A stretch of 64,000 nucleotides of DNA from Coriobacteriaceae bacterium (GCA_004557505.1 SFGZ01000005.1:62001-126000), one strand, 5' to 3'; positions 16,840 through 26,382 are shown, numbered from the stretch's first letter. Program-made: numbers and translations. Notes: generated by a model from the letters alone, not told the origin.

Positions 16840-18579
16840 TTACGCAAGCGTCCATGTAGCCGCCCGGCGGCGTGCCTCCAAAAAGTCCGCGTAGATCCCC
16901 GGGACGGCGGAGAGCTCCTCGTGCGTGCCCCGCTGCACGAGTCGGCCCTCGTCGATGACGAGGATCTGGTCGGCATCGGCAACCGTCGAGAGACGGTGTG
17001 CGATGGAGATGACCGTGCGCCCGCGCGTGAGCTCGTCGAGCGCGCACAGGATCTCGTGCTCGTTCTCGGGGTCCACCGAGCTCGTGGCCTCGTCGAGCAG
17101 GATGATGGGCGCGTCCTTGAGCAGGGCCCGCGCAATGGAGATGCGCTGGCGCTCGCCGCCCGAGAGCCGGCTGCCGCCCTCGCCCACCCGGGTGTCGAAG
17201 CCCTGCGGCAGCGCCTCCACGAACTCATCGCAGCAGGCACGCCGGGCCGCCTCTCGCACCTCCTCGTCGGTGGCGGAGGGGCGCGCGATGCGGATGTTGT
17301 CCATGACCGTCTCATCAAAGAGGTATACGTCCTGGAACACGAGGGAGAGCTGGGAGAGCAGCGTGTCCACCGCGTACTCGGAAAGCGGGCGGCCGCCAAG
17401 CCTGATCTCGCCCGACTGCGGCTCGAAGAAGCGCGCGATGAGGTTCACCATCGTGGTCTTGCCCGAGCCCGAAGGCCCCACGATGGCCGCCCTTGAGCCC
17501 TCCGGAATGCAGAGCGTGAGGTCGTGCAGCACGGGGCGCGACGGGTCGTACCCAAAGGTCACGTGCGAGAAGTCGATGCTGCGGTCTGCCGGCGCCTCGC
17601 TAACCGGACCGTCGGCGATGGCCGGTATTCTCGCCAGGCGCTCAAGCGACTCGAGGTTCGCCGGGACATTGGCCGTGAGCAGTGCGGATACCGCCAGCGC
17701 CTGGAGGCCCGCAAAGAGCATCGGGCCCACGACGGCCAGGGTGAGGGCGGATGCGAGGGGTATCTCGCCCGCGGCGCAGAGCCAGGCCGCCGCGAGCGAG
17801 ATGACGCAGCTCGAGACCAGGGTAAGGAAGGTGTAGAGCTTCTCAACGAGGGCGTAGCGGACCTCCATCCGGATCTGCTGGCTCATGAGAGCATCTGCGG
17901 CGTCGCGCACGGCACCGTGGATCCGCTCGACGGAGCTGCTCTCGCGCGCCGGGAAGGAGCGCAGGACGGACATGCCACGCACGCCGTTCGTGACGGCCTC
18001 CGACAGCTGGGCCATGCGTTCCTGGATGCGCGGCATCTCGACGGCACCCATCCGGTAGAGGACGCGCGAGGCCGCCACCGATAGCGCGAACAGCGCCAAC
18101 GCCAGCGCCCCCAGCCTCGCGCTCACGCCGAACATGCCGACGAGGACGAACGCGCCACCGGCGTAGGCCTGGATGTGGCTCATGATGAGGATGGAGCTGA
18201 AGTTCTCGACCTGCTCTATAACCGTGGTGATGCCGAAGAGGATGCGCGAGAGGCGCTCGGAGCTGAAGAAGCCGAGAGGTGCCGTCTTGAGGCTCCGCGC
18301 AATCTCGACGCGGTAGGCGCAGTAGGCCTTGTAGCTCTCACCGTTGGAGTTCACGCTGTAGAGCCACCCAAAGACGAAGGTCACGAGAAAGCCGGCGACA
18401 AGCAGCGCCGCGAGTGTCCAGGCTCGCTCGGGCGTGATGTCTGGCGCCCAAGTAAAGCCGATGTAGATGGCTATGAAGTTGAACAAGATGCCCACGTGCT
18501 GGACGATGCCGCAGACGATACCCGCCATGTAGCGGCCGGGATGGGGGCTGCGATGCCGGATGACTTTGATTACGCCCAT
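16840..18579 (-). CDS. ABC exporter-fold half-transporter ATPase/permease (pair member B)
   Basis: A 579-residue half transporter: six membrane helices in the first 310 residues, then an ATPase domain with GPSGSGKTT near residue 366, LSGGERQR and IILLDEATSSVD, and the H-loop IAHRLST. It starts at ATG 18579, one base after the stop of its partner, so the two form a heterodimer. The partner order and upstream DtxR-like operator recall IrtAB/YbtPQ, exporter-fold proteins that import siderophores, but export of a peptide or metabolite is equally compatible with the fold. Confidence 0.88.
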   Translation of the reverse strand: MGVIKVIRHRSPHPGRYMAGIVCGIVQHVGILFNFIAIYIGFTWAPDITPERAWTLAALLVAGFLVTFVFGWLYSVNSNGESYKAYCAYRVEIARSLKTAPLGFFSSERLSRILFGITTVIEQVENFSSILIMSHIQAYAGGAFVLVGMFGVSARLGALALALFALSVAASRVLYRMGAVEMPRIQERMAQLSEAVTNGVRGMSVLRSFPARESSSVERIHGAVRDAADALMSQQIRMEVRYALVEKLYTFLTLVSSCVISLAAAWLCAAGEIPLASALTLAVVGPMLFAGLQALAVSALLTANVPANLESLERLARIPAIADGPVSEAPADRSIDFSHVTFGYDPSRPVLHDLTLCIPEGSRAAIVGPSGSGKTTMVNLIARFFEPQSGEIRLGGRPLSEYAVDTLLSQLSLVFQDVYLFDETVMDNIRIARPSATDEEVREAARRACCDEFVEALPQGFDTRVGEGGSRLSGGERQRISIARALLKDAPIILLDEATSSVDPENEHEILCALDELTRGRTVISIAHRLSTVADADQILVIDEGRLVQRGTHEELSAVPGIYADFLEARRRAATWTLA

Positions 18580-18580
18580 G

Positions 18581-20464
18581 TCAGAGCTCCTCTCCGTTGA
18601 AGCGCCTCCAGAGCGTCCGGTAGAGGGGGCTCTCCCGGATGAGCTGGTCGTGTGTGCCCTGGGCCGCCACGCGACCCTTGTCCATGACGACTGTCTTGGA
18701 GGCGCCCCTGACTGTGTTCAGGCGGTGCGCCACCACGATGAGGCTCCTGCCCCGTACGACCTCGGTAAGCGCCTCCTGGATCTGCGCCTCGCTCTCGGGG
18801 TCCGCGTAGGCCGTCGCCTCATCCAGGACGACGAAGGAGGCGGGCTTCAAGATGGCGCGTGCGAGGGTGATGCGCTGACGTTCTCCGCCCGAGAGTCGGC
18901 CGCCGGCCTCGCCCGCGTCCGTGTCGTAGCCCTGCGGCAGAGCCATGATGAACTCGTGGCAGCGAGCCGCTCGCGCCGCGCGAACGATCTCCTCGTCGGT
19001 GGCATCGGGCCTCCCAAGCCGTATGTTGTCACGTATGGTGCCCTCGAACAGGTAGGCGTCCTGCGAGACGTAGGAGACCTCCTCCATAAGCTGGTCGAGC
19101 GGAATCTGGCGCAGGTTCACCCCGCCGAGCGAGACCGAGCCCGAGCCCACGTCCCAGAACGAGGCGATGAGCCGCGCGATGGTGGACTTGCCCGAGCCGG
19201 ACGGCCCCACGAGGGCGGTCACCTGCCCCCGCTCTGCCGTAAAGCTCACGCCGCCCAGGGCCTCGGAGCCATCCGAATAGGAGAAATGTACGTCCGTAAA
19301 GGCGATGCCACGGGCAGGATCGAGCGCCGCGCGCTGGGAGGCGGCAGGCCGCTCGAGGGCGGGATAGTCGAGCAGCCCCCGTATCTCGTTCCAGATGGGC
19401 ACGGCCATCTGGAAGAGCTCGAAGCAGCTCATGAGCTGGTACATATGCTGGAGGATTCCAAGCGGCAGCGTCAGGCAGAGACCCAGACGAAAGACGTCCA
19501 GCTCGCCCGCACCAAAGAGCGTGAACGCCACCGGGACCACCGCCAGGAAGGGAGAACCCATCGCCGCCAGCGTGATACCGTTGCCAAGCCAGGACTGGCG
19601 CCACCAGGCCATCGTGGTGTCCTGGTAGAGGCGGGCGCTTTTGGCGAATCGGCTGAAGGAGGCGTCCTCTTGGAGAAAGGCCTTGATGACGGGGGTGCCC
19701 TGGATGTACTCGGCGGCGCGGGCGGCAAGCGAGCCCTTCGACGCCATCCACAGCTGCATGCGCGGCTCGCAACCAGCCATCATCACGGCAATGCCGAGGA
19801 TGATGAGCGGCAGGGGCGCGAATGCGGCAAGCGCCACGCGCCAGTCGACCGCGAAGAGCAGGACGATGGAGGCAGTGGGAACGGCGAGGCGACCGGGCAC
19901 CTCGGGCATGAGGTGGGCGATCCAGTCCTCGAGGCCGCCCACGCGATCCACCACGAGGGTGCGCACGCGCCCGACAGAGTTCTCGATGAGATAGCCTTGG
20001 GGAATGCGGGAGAGGCGGGAGAAGAGCGCAAGGCGGAGCTGCCTTAGGGCCGTGAACGCTATCTTATGCGAGATGAGACTGCTTGCGGAAGTGAGGAGAA
20101 GGTGGACCGCAAGCACGCCGAGCGTCACCGCCGCAGCAACGACAAGCTGGTCGAAGGGGGCATCGCCGGTTGTCGCCGCACGATAGACCCAGGAGGCGGC
20201 GTAGGCGGCAAAGAAGGCACCGGCGAGCTGTAGCAGGTAGCCGGCGATTGAGAGCAGGATGGAGAGGAGCATGCGGGAGGCCGGGACGCCCGCGAACGAG
20301 AAGAACTCGCGCGTAAAGCGGCTGACGCTCGTCGGCTCCTCCTCGTTCTTGGTGACCTGCTCCTGTATCCGCGCGCGTACGTCGTCCGGCAGGTCGAAGC
20401 CGAGGGCGTCGACGCCGCGCATCACCGCCGCGCAGCGCTCCTCGGAAGTTGCTGTTGCTCGCAC
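18581..20464 (-). CDS. ABC exporter-fold half-transporter ATPase/permease (pair member A)
   Basis: A 627-residue half transporter beginning at a GTG (20462-20464) with AAGGAGGTG just upstream. About 70 N-terminal polar residues precede six membrane helices; the ATPase domain has GPSGSGKST near residue 410, LSGGERQR and FVVLDEATAYAD. The partner gene follows at once. The AT-rich leader contains an imperfect 20-bp palindrome similar to two other sites in this window that resemble DtxR/IdeR boxes, so iron- or metal-dependent control is likely and metallophore transport is the favoured, not proven, role. Confidence 0.88.
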   Translation of the reverse strand: MRATATSEERCAAVMRGVDALGFDLPDDVRARIQEQVTKNEEEPTSVSRFTREFFSFAGVPASRMLLSILLSIAGYLLQLAGAFFAAYAASWVYRAATTGDAPFDQLVVAAAVTLGVLAVHLLLTSASSLISHKIAFTALRQLRLALFSRLSRIPQGYLIENSVGRVRTLVVDRVGGLEDWIAHLMPEVPGRLAVPTASIVLLFAVDWRVALAAFAPLPLIILGIAVMMAGCEPRMQLWMASKGSLAARAAEYIQGTPVIKAFLQEDASFSRFAKSARLYQDTTMAWWRQSWLGNGITLAAMGSPFLAVVPVAFTLFGAGELDVFRLGLCLTLPLGILQHMYQLMSCFELFQMAVPIWNEIRGLLDYPALERPAASQRAALDPARGIAFTDVHFSYSDGSEALGGVSFTAERGQVTALVGPSGSGKSTIARLIASFWDVGSGSVSLGGVNLRQIPLDQLMEEVSYVSQDAYLFEGTIRDNIRLGRPDATDEEIVRAARAARCHEFIMALPQGYDTDAGEAGGRLSGGERQRITLARAILKPASFVVLDEATAYADPESEAQIQEALTEVVRGRSLIVVAHRLNTVRGASKTVVMDKGRVAAQGTHDQLIRESPLYRTLWRRFNGEEL

Positions 20465-20533
20465 TGGACACCTCCTTGTCCGGGATGGCGCGGGCGGCCG
20501 TTTGCGCCGCGTCCACGTTTGAGTCAGATGTTA

Positions 20534-20551
20534 AGTTAGATATAGCTTACT
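20534..20551 (-). promoter_or_regulatory. DtxR/IdeR-like operator upstream of ABC pair
   Basis: Reading towards the ABC genes the site is AGTAAGCTATATCTAACT. It agrees at 14 of 18 positions with the site at 35632 and lies in an AT-rich promoter region about 70 bases before the GTG start. The related consensus for DtxR-type iron regulators is a TTAGGTTAGCCTAACCTAA-like palindrome. Confidence 0.5.
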
Positions 20552-20880
20552 TTATTGTCAAGGACCTTCTCGCGTCGGACGGCGAAGCATGATGGCACGC
20601 GGGGCCTTCCGGGCTGCACGCCTCCGGCGCCGATGGCCCCCGGGCCGCCAGACGGGCCGGCGGCCGCGCCACCGTGACGCCGGGGCTCCGTCGCACCGTG
20701 GCGTCACGCCGCCGTGACGTCACACATTCGTTGCCCGAATCTGTGACATCCTGCGCGCGTCACTCGTTCGGGTCCGAATTTGTAACGCGCGCGGGGATCT
20801 CACCGTCGGCAACCGTCACCGAGAGGCCCACAGCCACGCAACTGCGCCGCCGCGCCGGAGGACGGCTACCGTGCCGGCTG

Positions 20881-20963
20881 CGGAGTTTATCGCCTTCTCT
20901 TGATCTGAGGGTACGTTTGCCCAGTTGCCGCCCGGCAGTTTTAAGAAAGGGCGATAAACTCCG
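20881..20963 (+). repeat. Palindromic MITE-like element, copy 1
   Basis: Perfect 14-bp terminal inverted repeats CGGAGTTTATCGCC and GGCGATAAACTCCG bound an 83-bp unit, with a conserved core GTTTGCCCAGTTGC. A second, inverted copy lies at 24235. Gene-free and short enough to be a non-autonomous mobile element or a transcribed hairpin. Confidence 0.75.
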
Positions 20964-21015
20964 CCGGGCGAGGGGGCGTCGGGCCGGACAAGGGGCGTCG
21001 GGCCGGGCGAGGCCC

Positions 21016-22629
21016 CTAGAACGTGACGTTGCCGAACTCCGAGAGCCTGAGTCCGGGGTTGTGCTCGATGGCCCAGTCCAGGTTCCACTCGCTCGTGAAC
21101 AGCAGCAGCCGGCCGCCGCGCATGTCCTCCACGCGGCAAGTCTCGCGCGTGAGCTTGAGCGTGCGCACGTCCAGCTCGTCCTGGGCGTTCTGGATCCAGC
21201 GGATGATCGAGTATGGCAGCGACGACCTGCTCACCTCGACGTGATACTCGCTCTTAAGGCGCCGTTCGAGGACGTCGAACTGCAACACGCCCACGGCACC
21301 CACGATGACGGACTCCATGCCGGTCCCCAACTCGCGGAAGATCTGGATTGCGCCCTCCTGCGCCAGCTCCTCCATGCCCTTCACGAACTGCTTGCGCCTG
21401 AGGGTGTCCACCTGCGTGATGCGGACGAAATGCTCGGGCGCAAAGGTGGGGATCGGCGGGTACCGCACGCGCACGCCCGGCGCGCAGAGGGTGTCGCCGA
21501 TGGAGAGGACCCCCGGGTCGAAGAGACCGACGATGTCGCCGGCGTAGGCCTCGTCCACGGTGGCGCGGTCATCCGCCATCATCGCCGTGCCGGTCGCAAG
21601 CTTGATGGTGCGGTCCCCCTGCACGTGGTAGGCGTCCATGCCACGCTCGAACCTCCCCGAGCAGATGCGCACGAACGCAATGCGGTCGCGGTGCCTGCGG
21701 TCCATGTTGGCCTGGATCTTGAAGACGAAGCCCGAGAACTCGTCGCGCGAGGGCTCCATGGCCTCGCCGCTCAGCGTGTCGGCGTAGGAGAGCGGCGGCG
21801 GGGCCAGGCGCAGGAAGTCCTTGAGGAACGGCTCCACGCCGAAGTTGGTGAGGGCCGAGCCAAAGAACACCGGGGTCAGGCGCCCGCGGCGCACGGCATC
21901 GAGGTCGAACTCGTTGTCAGCGCCGTCGAGCAGCTCGATGTCATCCATCAGGTTCTTGTGGTTCTCCTCGCCTATGAGCCCGTCGAGCGCAGGGTCGCCC
22001 AGCTCGGCCTCGATCTCGCCCACCCTCTTGGTGGCATTGGCGTGGCCGTCCCCCTCGAAGGCAAGCACGCGGCGCGATGACCGGTCGAAGACGCCCTTGA
22101 AGTTGCGCCCCGAGCCGATGGGCCAGGTCATGGGATAGGTGCCTATCCCAAGAACGTCCTCGATCTCCTCCATGAGGTCGAAGGGGTCGCGCGTGTCGTG
22201 GTCGAGCTTGTTCACAAAGGTGAAGATGGGGATGTGGCGCAGCGTGCAGACCTTGAAGAGCTTGATGGTCTGAGCCTCGACGCCCTTGGCTCCGTCGATG
22301 ACCATGACCGCCGCGTCCGCCGCCATGAGCGTGCGGTAGGTGTCCTCGGAAAAGTCCTGGTGGCCGGGGGTGTCTAGGATGTTCACGCACGCGCCGTCGT
22401 AGGTGAACTGCAGGACGGAGGAGGTCACGGAGATGCCGCGCTCCTTCTCGATGTCCATCCAGTCCGAGACCGCGTGGCGCGCGCTGGCCTTGCCCTTGAC
22501 CGAGCCGGCCGTCTGGATGGAGCCGGTGTAGAGCAGAAGCTTCTCGGTGAGCGTTGTCTTGCCGGCGTCCGGGTGCGAGATTATGGCGAAGGTGCGCCGC
22601 GAGGCCACCTGTTCCGCAATGCTAGGCAT
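21016..22629 (-). CDS. prfC: Peptide chain release factor 3
   Basis: Translational GTPase of 537 residues that recycles release factors 1 and 2 from the ribosome. The G domain has SHPDAGKTTL (G1) near residue 18, DTPGHQDFSEDTYR (G3) and FVNKLDHD (G4). The RF3-specific block RNFKGVFDR and the C-terminal GPLQ-equivalent GVLQFDV region are present. ATG 22629 is chosen because the protein then begins with the expected short MPSIAEQVASRRTFAIISH; upstream in-frame ATGs add unrelated sequence. Confidence 0.95.
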   Translation of the reverse strand: MPSIAEQVASRRTFAIISHPDAGKTTLTEKLLLYTGSIQTAGSVKGKASARHAVSDWMDIEKERGISVTSSVLQFTYDGACVNILDTPGHQDFSEDTYRTLMAADAAVMVIDGAKGVEAQTIKLFKVCTLRHIPIFTFVNKLDHDTRDPFDLMEEIEDVLGIGTYPMTWPIGSGRNFKGVFDRSSRRVLAFEGDGHANATKRVGEIEAELGDPALDGLIGEENHKNLMDDIELLDGADNEFDLDAVRRGRLTPVFFGSALTNFGVEPFLKDFLRLAPPPLSYADTLSGEAMEPSRDEFSGFVFKIQANMDRRHRDRIAFVRICSGRFERGMDAYHVQGDRTIKLATGTAMMADDRATVDEAYAGDIVGLFDPGVLSIGDTLCAPGVRVRYPPIPTFAPEHFVRITQVDTLRRKQFVKGMEELAQEGAIQIFRELGTGMESVIVGAVGVLQFDVLERRLKSEYHVEVSRSSLPYSIIRWIQNAQDELDVRTLKLTRETCRVEDMRGGRLLLFTSEWNLDWAIEHNPGLRLSEFGNVTF

Positions 22630-22852
22630 GTGCTTCCCATCCTGTTCCTGTGCAACTGACCTCGCGTATTGTAGCCAACACAAGGACATGCGCGCAGCGC
22701 TGCACAAAATGCCGAGAGAGCGGGGGCTGCGAAGCGAGGTGGCATCCGCTTTCGCGGCTCCGCGCAAGAGCCGAGGGGATGATGGGCACCGCGCTCTCTC
22801 CATCCATCCCACGCCCGGCGTGCCATACTGGACAAGGACCGAGGAGGCGCGC

Positions 22853-23098
22853 ATGACAAGAAGCACGAGGATCGCCGACACCACGCGCGAGGAGCGCATA
22901 CAGATTGTGGCCGAGGCGCTTGCCTGGGGCGACGACTGCGGGGGCTGCTCGCTTGACGCCTGCGGCATCGACAGGTTCTACCAGCCCTACATTGACGGAG
23001 AGCTTGAGCTGGCCGAGCTCAACATGAGCCGCGCGAGCGCGACCTACGTGCTCGGCGACGCAGGCCGCGGCGAGCGCGGCGCAAGCTGCGTGATGTAG
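22853..23098 (+). CDS. Small cysteine-containing hypothetical protein
   Basis: An 81-residue acidic protein with GAGGAGG before the ATG. Residues 34 to 42 contain a DDCGGCSLDACG cluster of three cysteines, followed by DRFYQPYIDGELELAELN, a well-structured amphipathic stretch. The Cys arrangement could bind a metal or be redox active. No family is recognised. Composition and ribosome site suggest a real gene. Confidence 0.68.
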   Translation: MTRSTRIADTTREERIQIVAEALAWGDDCGGCSLDACGIDRFYQPYIDGELELAELNMSRASATYVLGDAGRGERGASCVM

Positions 23099-23185
23099 GG
23101 GCGGGAGCCTAGCCCCACGGGTACCGCGGGCCTGCGGGCTCGTGGGTTTGCTGGCATGCGGAAGTCGGCACGAAAGGCGGTTTCC

Positions 23186-23890
23186 ATGCGCTGGGTCGAG
23201 GACAGGCTGCGCGAGCTTGCCGACACGGACGACCAGTACCGCAAGTTCAACGCACGAGTCGTGGCCACGGCCGACCCTGCGACCATGCTGGGCGTGCGTG
23301 TGCCCAGGCTGCGTCGGCTGGCGCGCGAGGTGTCCCGCTCGGACGGGCGCATCGCGTTTCTCGCCGAGCTGCCACACCACTGGTACGAGGAATACCTTGT
23401 ACACGCATTCGTGCTCAACGAGACGCGCGAGGTGGCACAGGCGACGCGCCTCTTGGACGCCCTTCTCTCCTTTGTGGACAACTGGTGCGTATGCGACGCG
23501 CTCAACCCGCGCGCGTTCCATGACGGACAGGCGATGGGTGGGCGAACGGCCGAGGCGCTGGTTCCTCTCGCCAAGCGCTGGATGGCCTCCGACCACACGT
23601 ATACCAGGCGCTTTGGCATCTCGATCCTCATGCGCGACCTCCTGGGAGACGACTTTGACCCCACACAGCTGCGTCAGGCGATTGCCGCGGACAACGGCGA
23701 GCACTACGTGCGCATGATGATCGCCTGGTACCTGGCGGAGGCGCTTGTCTCCCACAGGGACGACGCGCTGGCGGCAATCGCATTGCCAGAGCTTGACCCG
23801 CAGCTCAGACGCATGGCCATCCGCAAGGGCATCGAGAGCCTGCGCGTTCCCGCAGAAACCAAGGACACGCTGCGGCGCCTGCGGGGGTAA
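23186..23890 (+). CDS. AlkD-like DNA alkylation repair protein
   Basis: A HEAT-like repeat DNA glycosylase family protein of 234 residues, removing bulky or cationic alkylated bases. The catalytic-type pattern W-x3-D is seen in VDNWCVCDAL near residue 100, and the DNA-contact arginine in YTRRFGIS near 140, matching Trp109/Asp113/Arg148 of Bacillus cereus AlkD by position and context. AAAGGCGG five bases upstream favours ATG 23186 over the in-frame ATG at 23156. Confidence 0.85.
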   Translation: MRWVEDRLRELADTDDQYRKFNARVVATADPATMLGVRVPRLRRLAREVSRSDGRIAFLAELPHHWYEEYLVHAFVLNETREVAQATRLLDALLSFVDNWCVCDALNPRAFHDGQAMGGRTAEALVPLAKRWMASDHTYTRRFGISILMRDLLGDDFDPTQLRQAIAADNGEHYVRMMIAWYLAEALVSHRDDALAAIALPELDPQLRRMAIRKGIESLRVPAETKDTLRRLRG

Positions 23891-24234
23891 GACTCCCTCG
23901 CGCCCGAGGGTTCGAGCGCGGGCCAGCTGCCCGCTGCGGTGCCTGCGGGGATAGCATTCCCTCGCACTGGGCCAAGATGGCGTGTTTTGACGGTTGGGAT
24001 ACGGTTTTTCTTGGTACCCCTGAGTAGCAAACAGTTCTATTTTTGATGAATAGCAGGTCAGAGAAATGCGACTTTTGCGACTATATATAAAGGTTGCTAC
24101 CAAAATTGCTGCCAACCGGAGACGGCGCGGCGGAGGCCGGGACCGCGTGCCGCGCGTCCCCGCGTGCCGGCACCTCTCTCGCCACCGCGTCTGCCGTCCC
24201 CGCGTGCCGGCGCCTCTCTCGCCATCGCACGCGG

Positions 24235-24318
24235 CGGAGTTTATCGCCTTTTCTTAAAACCGATGCGCAGCAACTGGGCAAACGCGCCCGCCGTTTAAGA
24301 GAAAGCGACGTTCTCCGT
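24235..24318 (-). repeat. Palindromic MITE-like element, copy 2 (inverted)
   Basis: Same unit as at 20881 in the opposite orientation. The left end CGGAGTTTATCGCC is exact, the core GCAACTGGGCAAAC is the reverse complement of copy 1's core, and the right end is decayed (GCGACGTTCTCCG). Confidence 0.7.
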
Positions 24319-24503
24319 AGAGCGGTGCCGAAAACGACGGCATGAGGGAAGCCGAGAGAGGAGTCGGGGGCGATACCAAGGGCGGTGGCGCAAGCGGTGC
24401 CGAGAGGAAAGCCGGGAGCAGCGCCGAAGCTTCGGCTTCACATACCGTAGCTGCGTAAACGCGCTCGCTGCGATAGCGCGCCCACCGGCATCATCCAGCA
24501 AGA

Positions 24504-24538
24504 GGCCCCCGGGCCGCAGTTCGCGGGGACCGGGGGCC
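24504..24538 (-). terminator. Terminator-like hairpin repeat, copy 1
   Basis: Perfect 9-bp stem GGCCCCCGG/CCGGGGGCC just after the lipoprotein stop. The loop and the flanking GGCGCGGGCACG are shared with a second copy at 31789. There is no long U-tract (TCTTG follows), so termination efficiency is uncertain. Confidence 0.5.
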
Positions 24539-24568
24539 ACCCTGGCGCGGGCACGTCACAGGTGCGCG

Positions 24569-25453
24569 TTACATCGCAAACGGGTACTCGGCGAGCGTGT
24601 CGTATGTGTCGTCATCGTCGACCTCGAAGGTGCCCTCGACGTTCACCAGGTCGTCGACCGATGCGACGTCACTGGAGTCGAACCACATGAAGGTCTCGGA
24701 GTACTTCCCGGGCAGAACCAGCTCGGAGAGCACGGGGTCAACCATCTTCCCGTCCACCGAGAACGAGCCATACGAGGCAAAGACGCGCAGGTTCTTGTCG
24801 GAGTTGTTCGTGATCTTGATTGTGTAGCCAGCATCACCGGCCCAGTCGGCCTTTTTGTCGACAACCTCGATGGTGCAGATGTCATCGTCGGCGATGGTCT
24901 GTCCGATGGGAATCGCGGCCTCGCCGCCACCGTCGGTCGTGGTTATGCCCGCAGTGTCCCCACCGCTCGGGGCGCCAACGGCCGTGGTTCCAGTATCGGT
25001 GCCCGTAACGCCTTCGCTACCACCGGAAGTTGTCGAGTCTCCGCCAGAGCCGGTCGAAGGCGTCCCCTTCTCGAACGACAGCTTGGCTCCGTCCTGCTCC
25101 ATTGTCAGCACGCCATTGGCGAGGGTCGCGGAGACCGTCTGCCCATCAACGGTGAGGCTGGCCTCAGAGGGGTTCTTTGCCTCCCACGAGCCAGACATCT
25201 CGTCGCCAAAGACGTTGAGCACGAAGGTCTTGTCCTCCTTGACGCTCAGCGTGACGGTCATGCCGAGCCCCTCCATGAGTTGGATGTCCTCGGGGCTGGT
25301 CGTCTCGCCGTTCTCCTCCATGCCCACGAGCTTCCAGTCGCCTACGAAGTTCTTGGTCGCATCGCCACCTGCCGTGCAACCCGCCAACACAAGGCACAGC
25401 GCGAACACCGACACGAGCATTGCCACCCACTTCTTCTTGGCTCCCACTCTCAC
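24569..25453 (-). CDS. Secreted lipoprotein of unknown function
   Basis: About 294 residues. The N-terminus has lysines, a hydrophobic stretch and the lipobox VLAGC near residue 26, so it is a surface lipoprotein. The first 130 residues resemble a small beta-rich module (VGDWKLVGMEENGE, SFEKGT), followed by a Gly/Ser/Thr-rich linker of about 60 residues and a C-terminal beta-sandwich-like module (YTIKITNNSDKNLRVFASYG) of the sort found in DUF5067/DUF4352 lipoproteins. Several GTG codons cluster at the start; GTG 25453 has AAGGGA five bases upstream and is preferred. Ligand unknown. Confidence 0.78.
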   Translation of the reverse strand: MRVGAKKKWVAMLVSVFALCLVLAGCTAGGDATKNFVGDWKLVGMEENGETTSPEDIQLMEGLGMTVTLSVKEDKTFVLNVFGDEMSGSWEAKNPSEASLTVDGQTVSATLANGVLTMEQDGAKLSFEKGTPSTGSGGDSTTSGGSEGVTGTDTGTTAVGAPSGGDTAGITTTDGGGEAAIPIGQTIADDDICTIEVVDKKADWAGDAGYTIKITNNSDKNLRVFASYGSFSVDGKMVDPVLSELVLPGKYSETFMWFDSSDVASVDDLVNVEGTFEVDDDDTYDTLAEYPFAM

Positions 25454-25509
25454 CACTTCCCTTCTTCTCTCCAATGGTACCGTGCTCAACAAGCCGTCCA
25501 AACCCACGC

Positions 25510-26244
25510 CTATGCGCCCATGGCGCCGCCGCAGTACTCGCAGCGTCCGTTGGCATCCGGTATGGTCGTCGCGCCGCAGAACGGACACGTGCGCGCAGCC
25601 TTTGGCGCCGCAGCCGCAGCGACCTTCTCGCGCTCGCTCTCGCGCAGCTGCGTAAGCGCCTCGCGTATCTCGCCCGCCTGCCGCTCTGCCTCGCGAAATT
25701 CCACCGAGTCGCGCTCCTCGATTCGGTAGTCGTTCACCTGGAACGCAATCGAGTCGTAGTAGGGGACGTTCACGTGAATGGTCACGTAGACGTCGTAGTC
25801 CACGTCGTAGCGTGGCGGGTTGTAGCTGTGCCGCTCGCCCTCCTTGTCCTCCCAGCAAAGCTCGGTACGGGTCTCGCGCGTCTCTGTGTCGCAGCCCGTA
25901 ACCTGCGAGAAGTCCAATACATCGGGGTTCGCGTCGCGCCAGCGCGAGACCGACGTCACCAAGAAGCGCCCCGCATCCTCGTCCAGGAGCACCTTGGTAT
26001 CGCAGCCCAGCGTGCGCGTGACGTTGAAGGCCGCGACGCGCTCCTTGTTGGCCTCGCGCCAATCGAGCTGCTCGCGTATCTGCTCGACCGTCGAGCGCCG
26101 CCTGTCGCTGAAGAACGGCGAGAGCTTCTTGGCGCACTCCTTGCAGAGGTTGCCGTCCTCGAGCTTGCGGTTGCCGAGAAGCCCTATCTCGCCGCCGCAG
26201 ACGCTGCATGTCTTCTTCTCGAACATCTTTCCGAACAGCCCCAT
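25510..26244 (-). CDS. DUF4428 zinc-ribbon protein
   Basis: A 244-residue cytosolic protein. It starts MGLFGKMFEKKTCSVCGGE, with paired CxxC motifs (CSVC, CKEC) in the first 40 residues typical of DUF4428, and ends in a second zinc ribbon (CPFC then CEYC). The middle is beta-rich with a long charged helix (REAERQAGEIREALTQL). Such proteins are of unknown function. GGAGAGG before the ATG. It sits between the lipoprotein and a two-component system on the same strand and may be cotranscribed. Confidence 0.8.
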   Translation of the reverse strand: MGLFGKMFEKKTCSVCGGEIGLLGNRKLEDGNLCKECAKKLSPFFSDRRRSTVEQIREQLDWREANKERVAAFNVTRTLGCDTKVLLDEDAGRFLVTSVSRWRDANPDVLDFSQVTGCDTETRETRTELCWEDKEGERHSYNPPRYDVDYDVYVTIHVNVPYYDSIAFQVNDYRIEERDSVEFREAERQAGEIREALTQLRESEREKVAAAAAPKAARTCPFCGATTIPDANGRCEYCGGAMGA

Positions 26245-26382
26245 CGTCACCTCTCCTTTCCGTCCCCAGGGGATTCTGGCTCCCCGACAGCCGTCATCAC
26301 AGATTGTGTCGACAGCCGGCCGCGCACAGAAGTGCCCCGCGGCCCATCTGCGGCCACAGGGCATGACGTGACGTCCACGCAT

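Larger units (their letters stand above)
20465..21015. other. Non-coding gap with operator and palindromic element
   Basis: 551 bp between the divergent ABC pair start and the prfC stop. It contains the operator at 20534, then a stretch (20690-20800) with repeated GTGACGTCAC-like and TTCGG-CCGAAT-like motifs, and an 83-bp palindromic element at 20881. No plausible gene was seen. Confidence 0.6.
23891..24568. other. Non-coding gap with repeats
   Basis: 678 bp between the AlkD-like gene and the lipoprotein gene. It has an AT-rich patch (23990-24110) with TTGCGACTATATATAAAGG, a GC-rich segment with repeated CCCCGCGTGCCGGC-type units (24150-24220), the second copy of the palindromic element (24235-24318) and a terminator-like hairpin at 24504. 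A 63-codon frame beginning at 24066 lacks protein-like composition. Confidence 0.55.

Noticed and set aside
24066..24257. 63-codon frame in the repeat-rich gap
   Set aside because: It reads into the palindromic repeat and is Arg/Pro-rich without a ribosome site.
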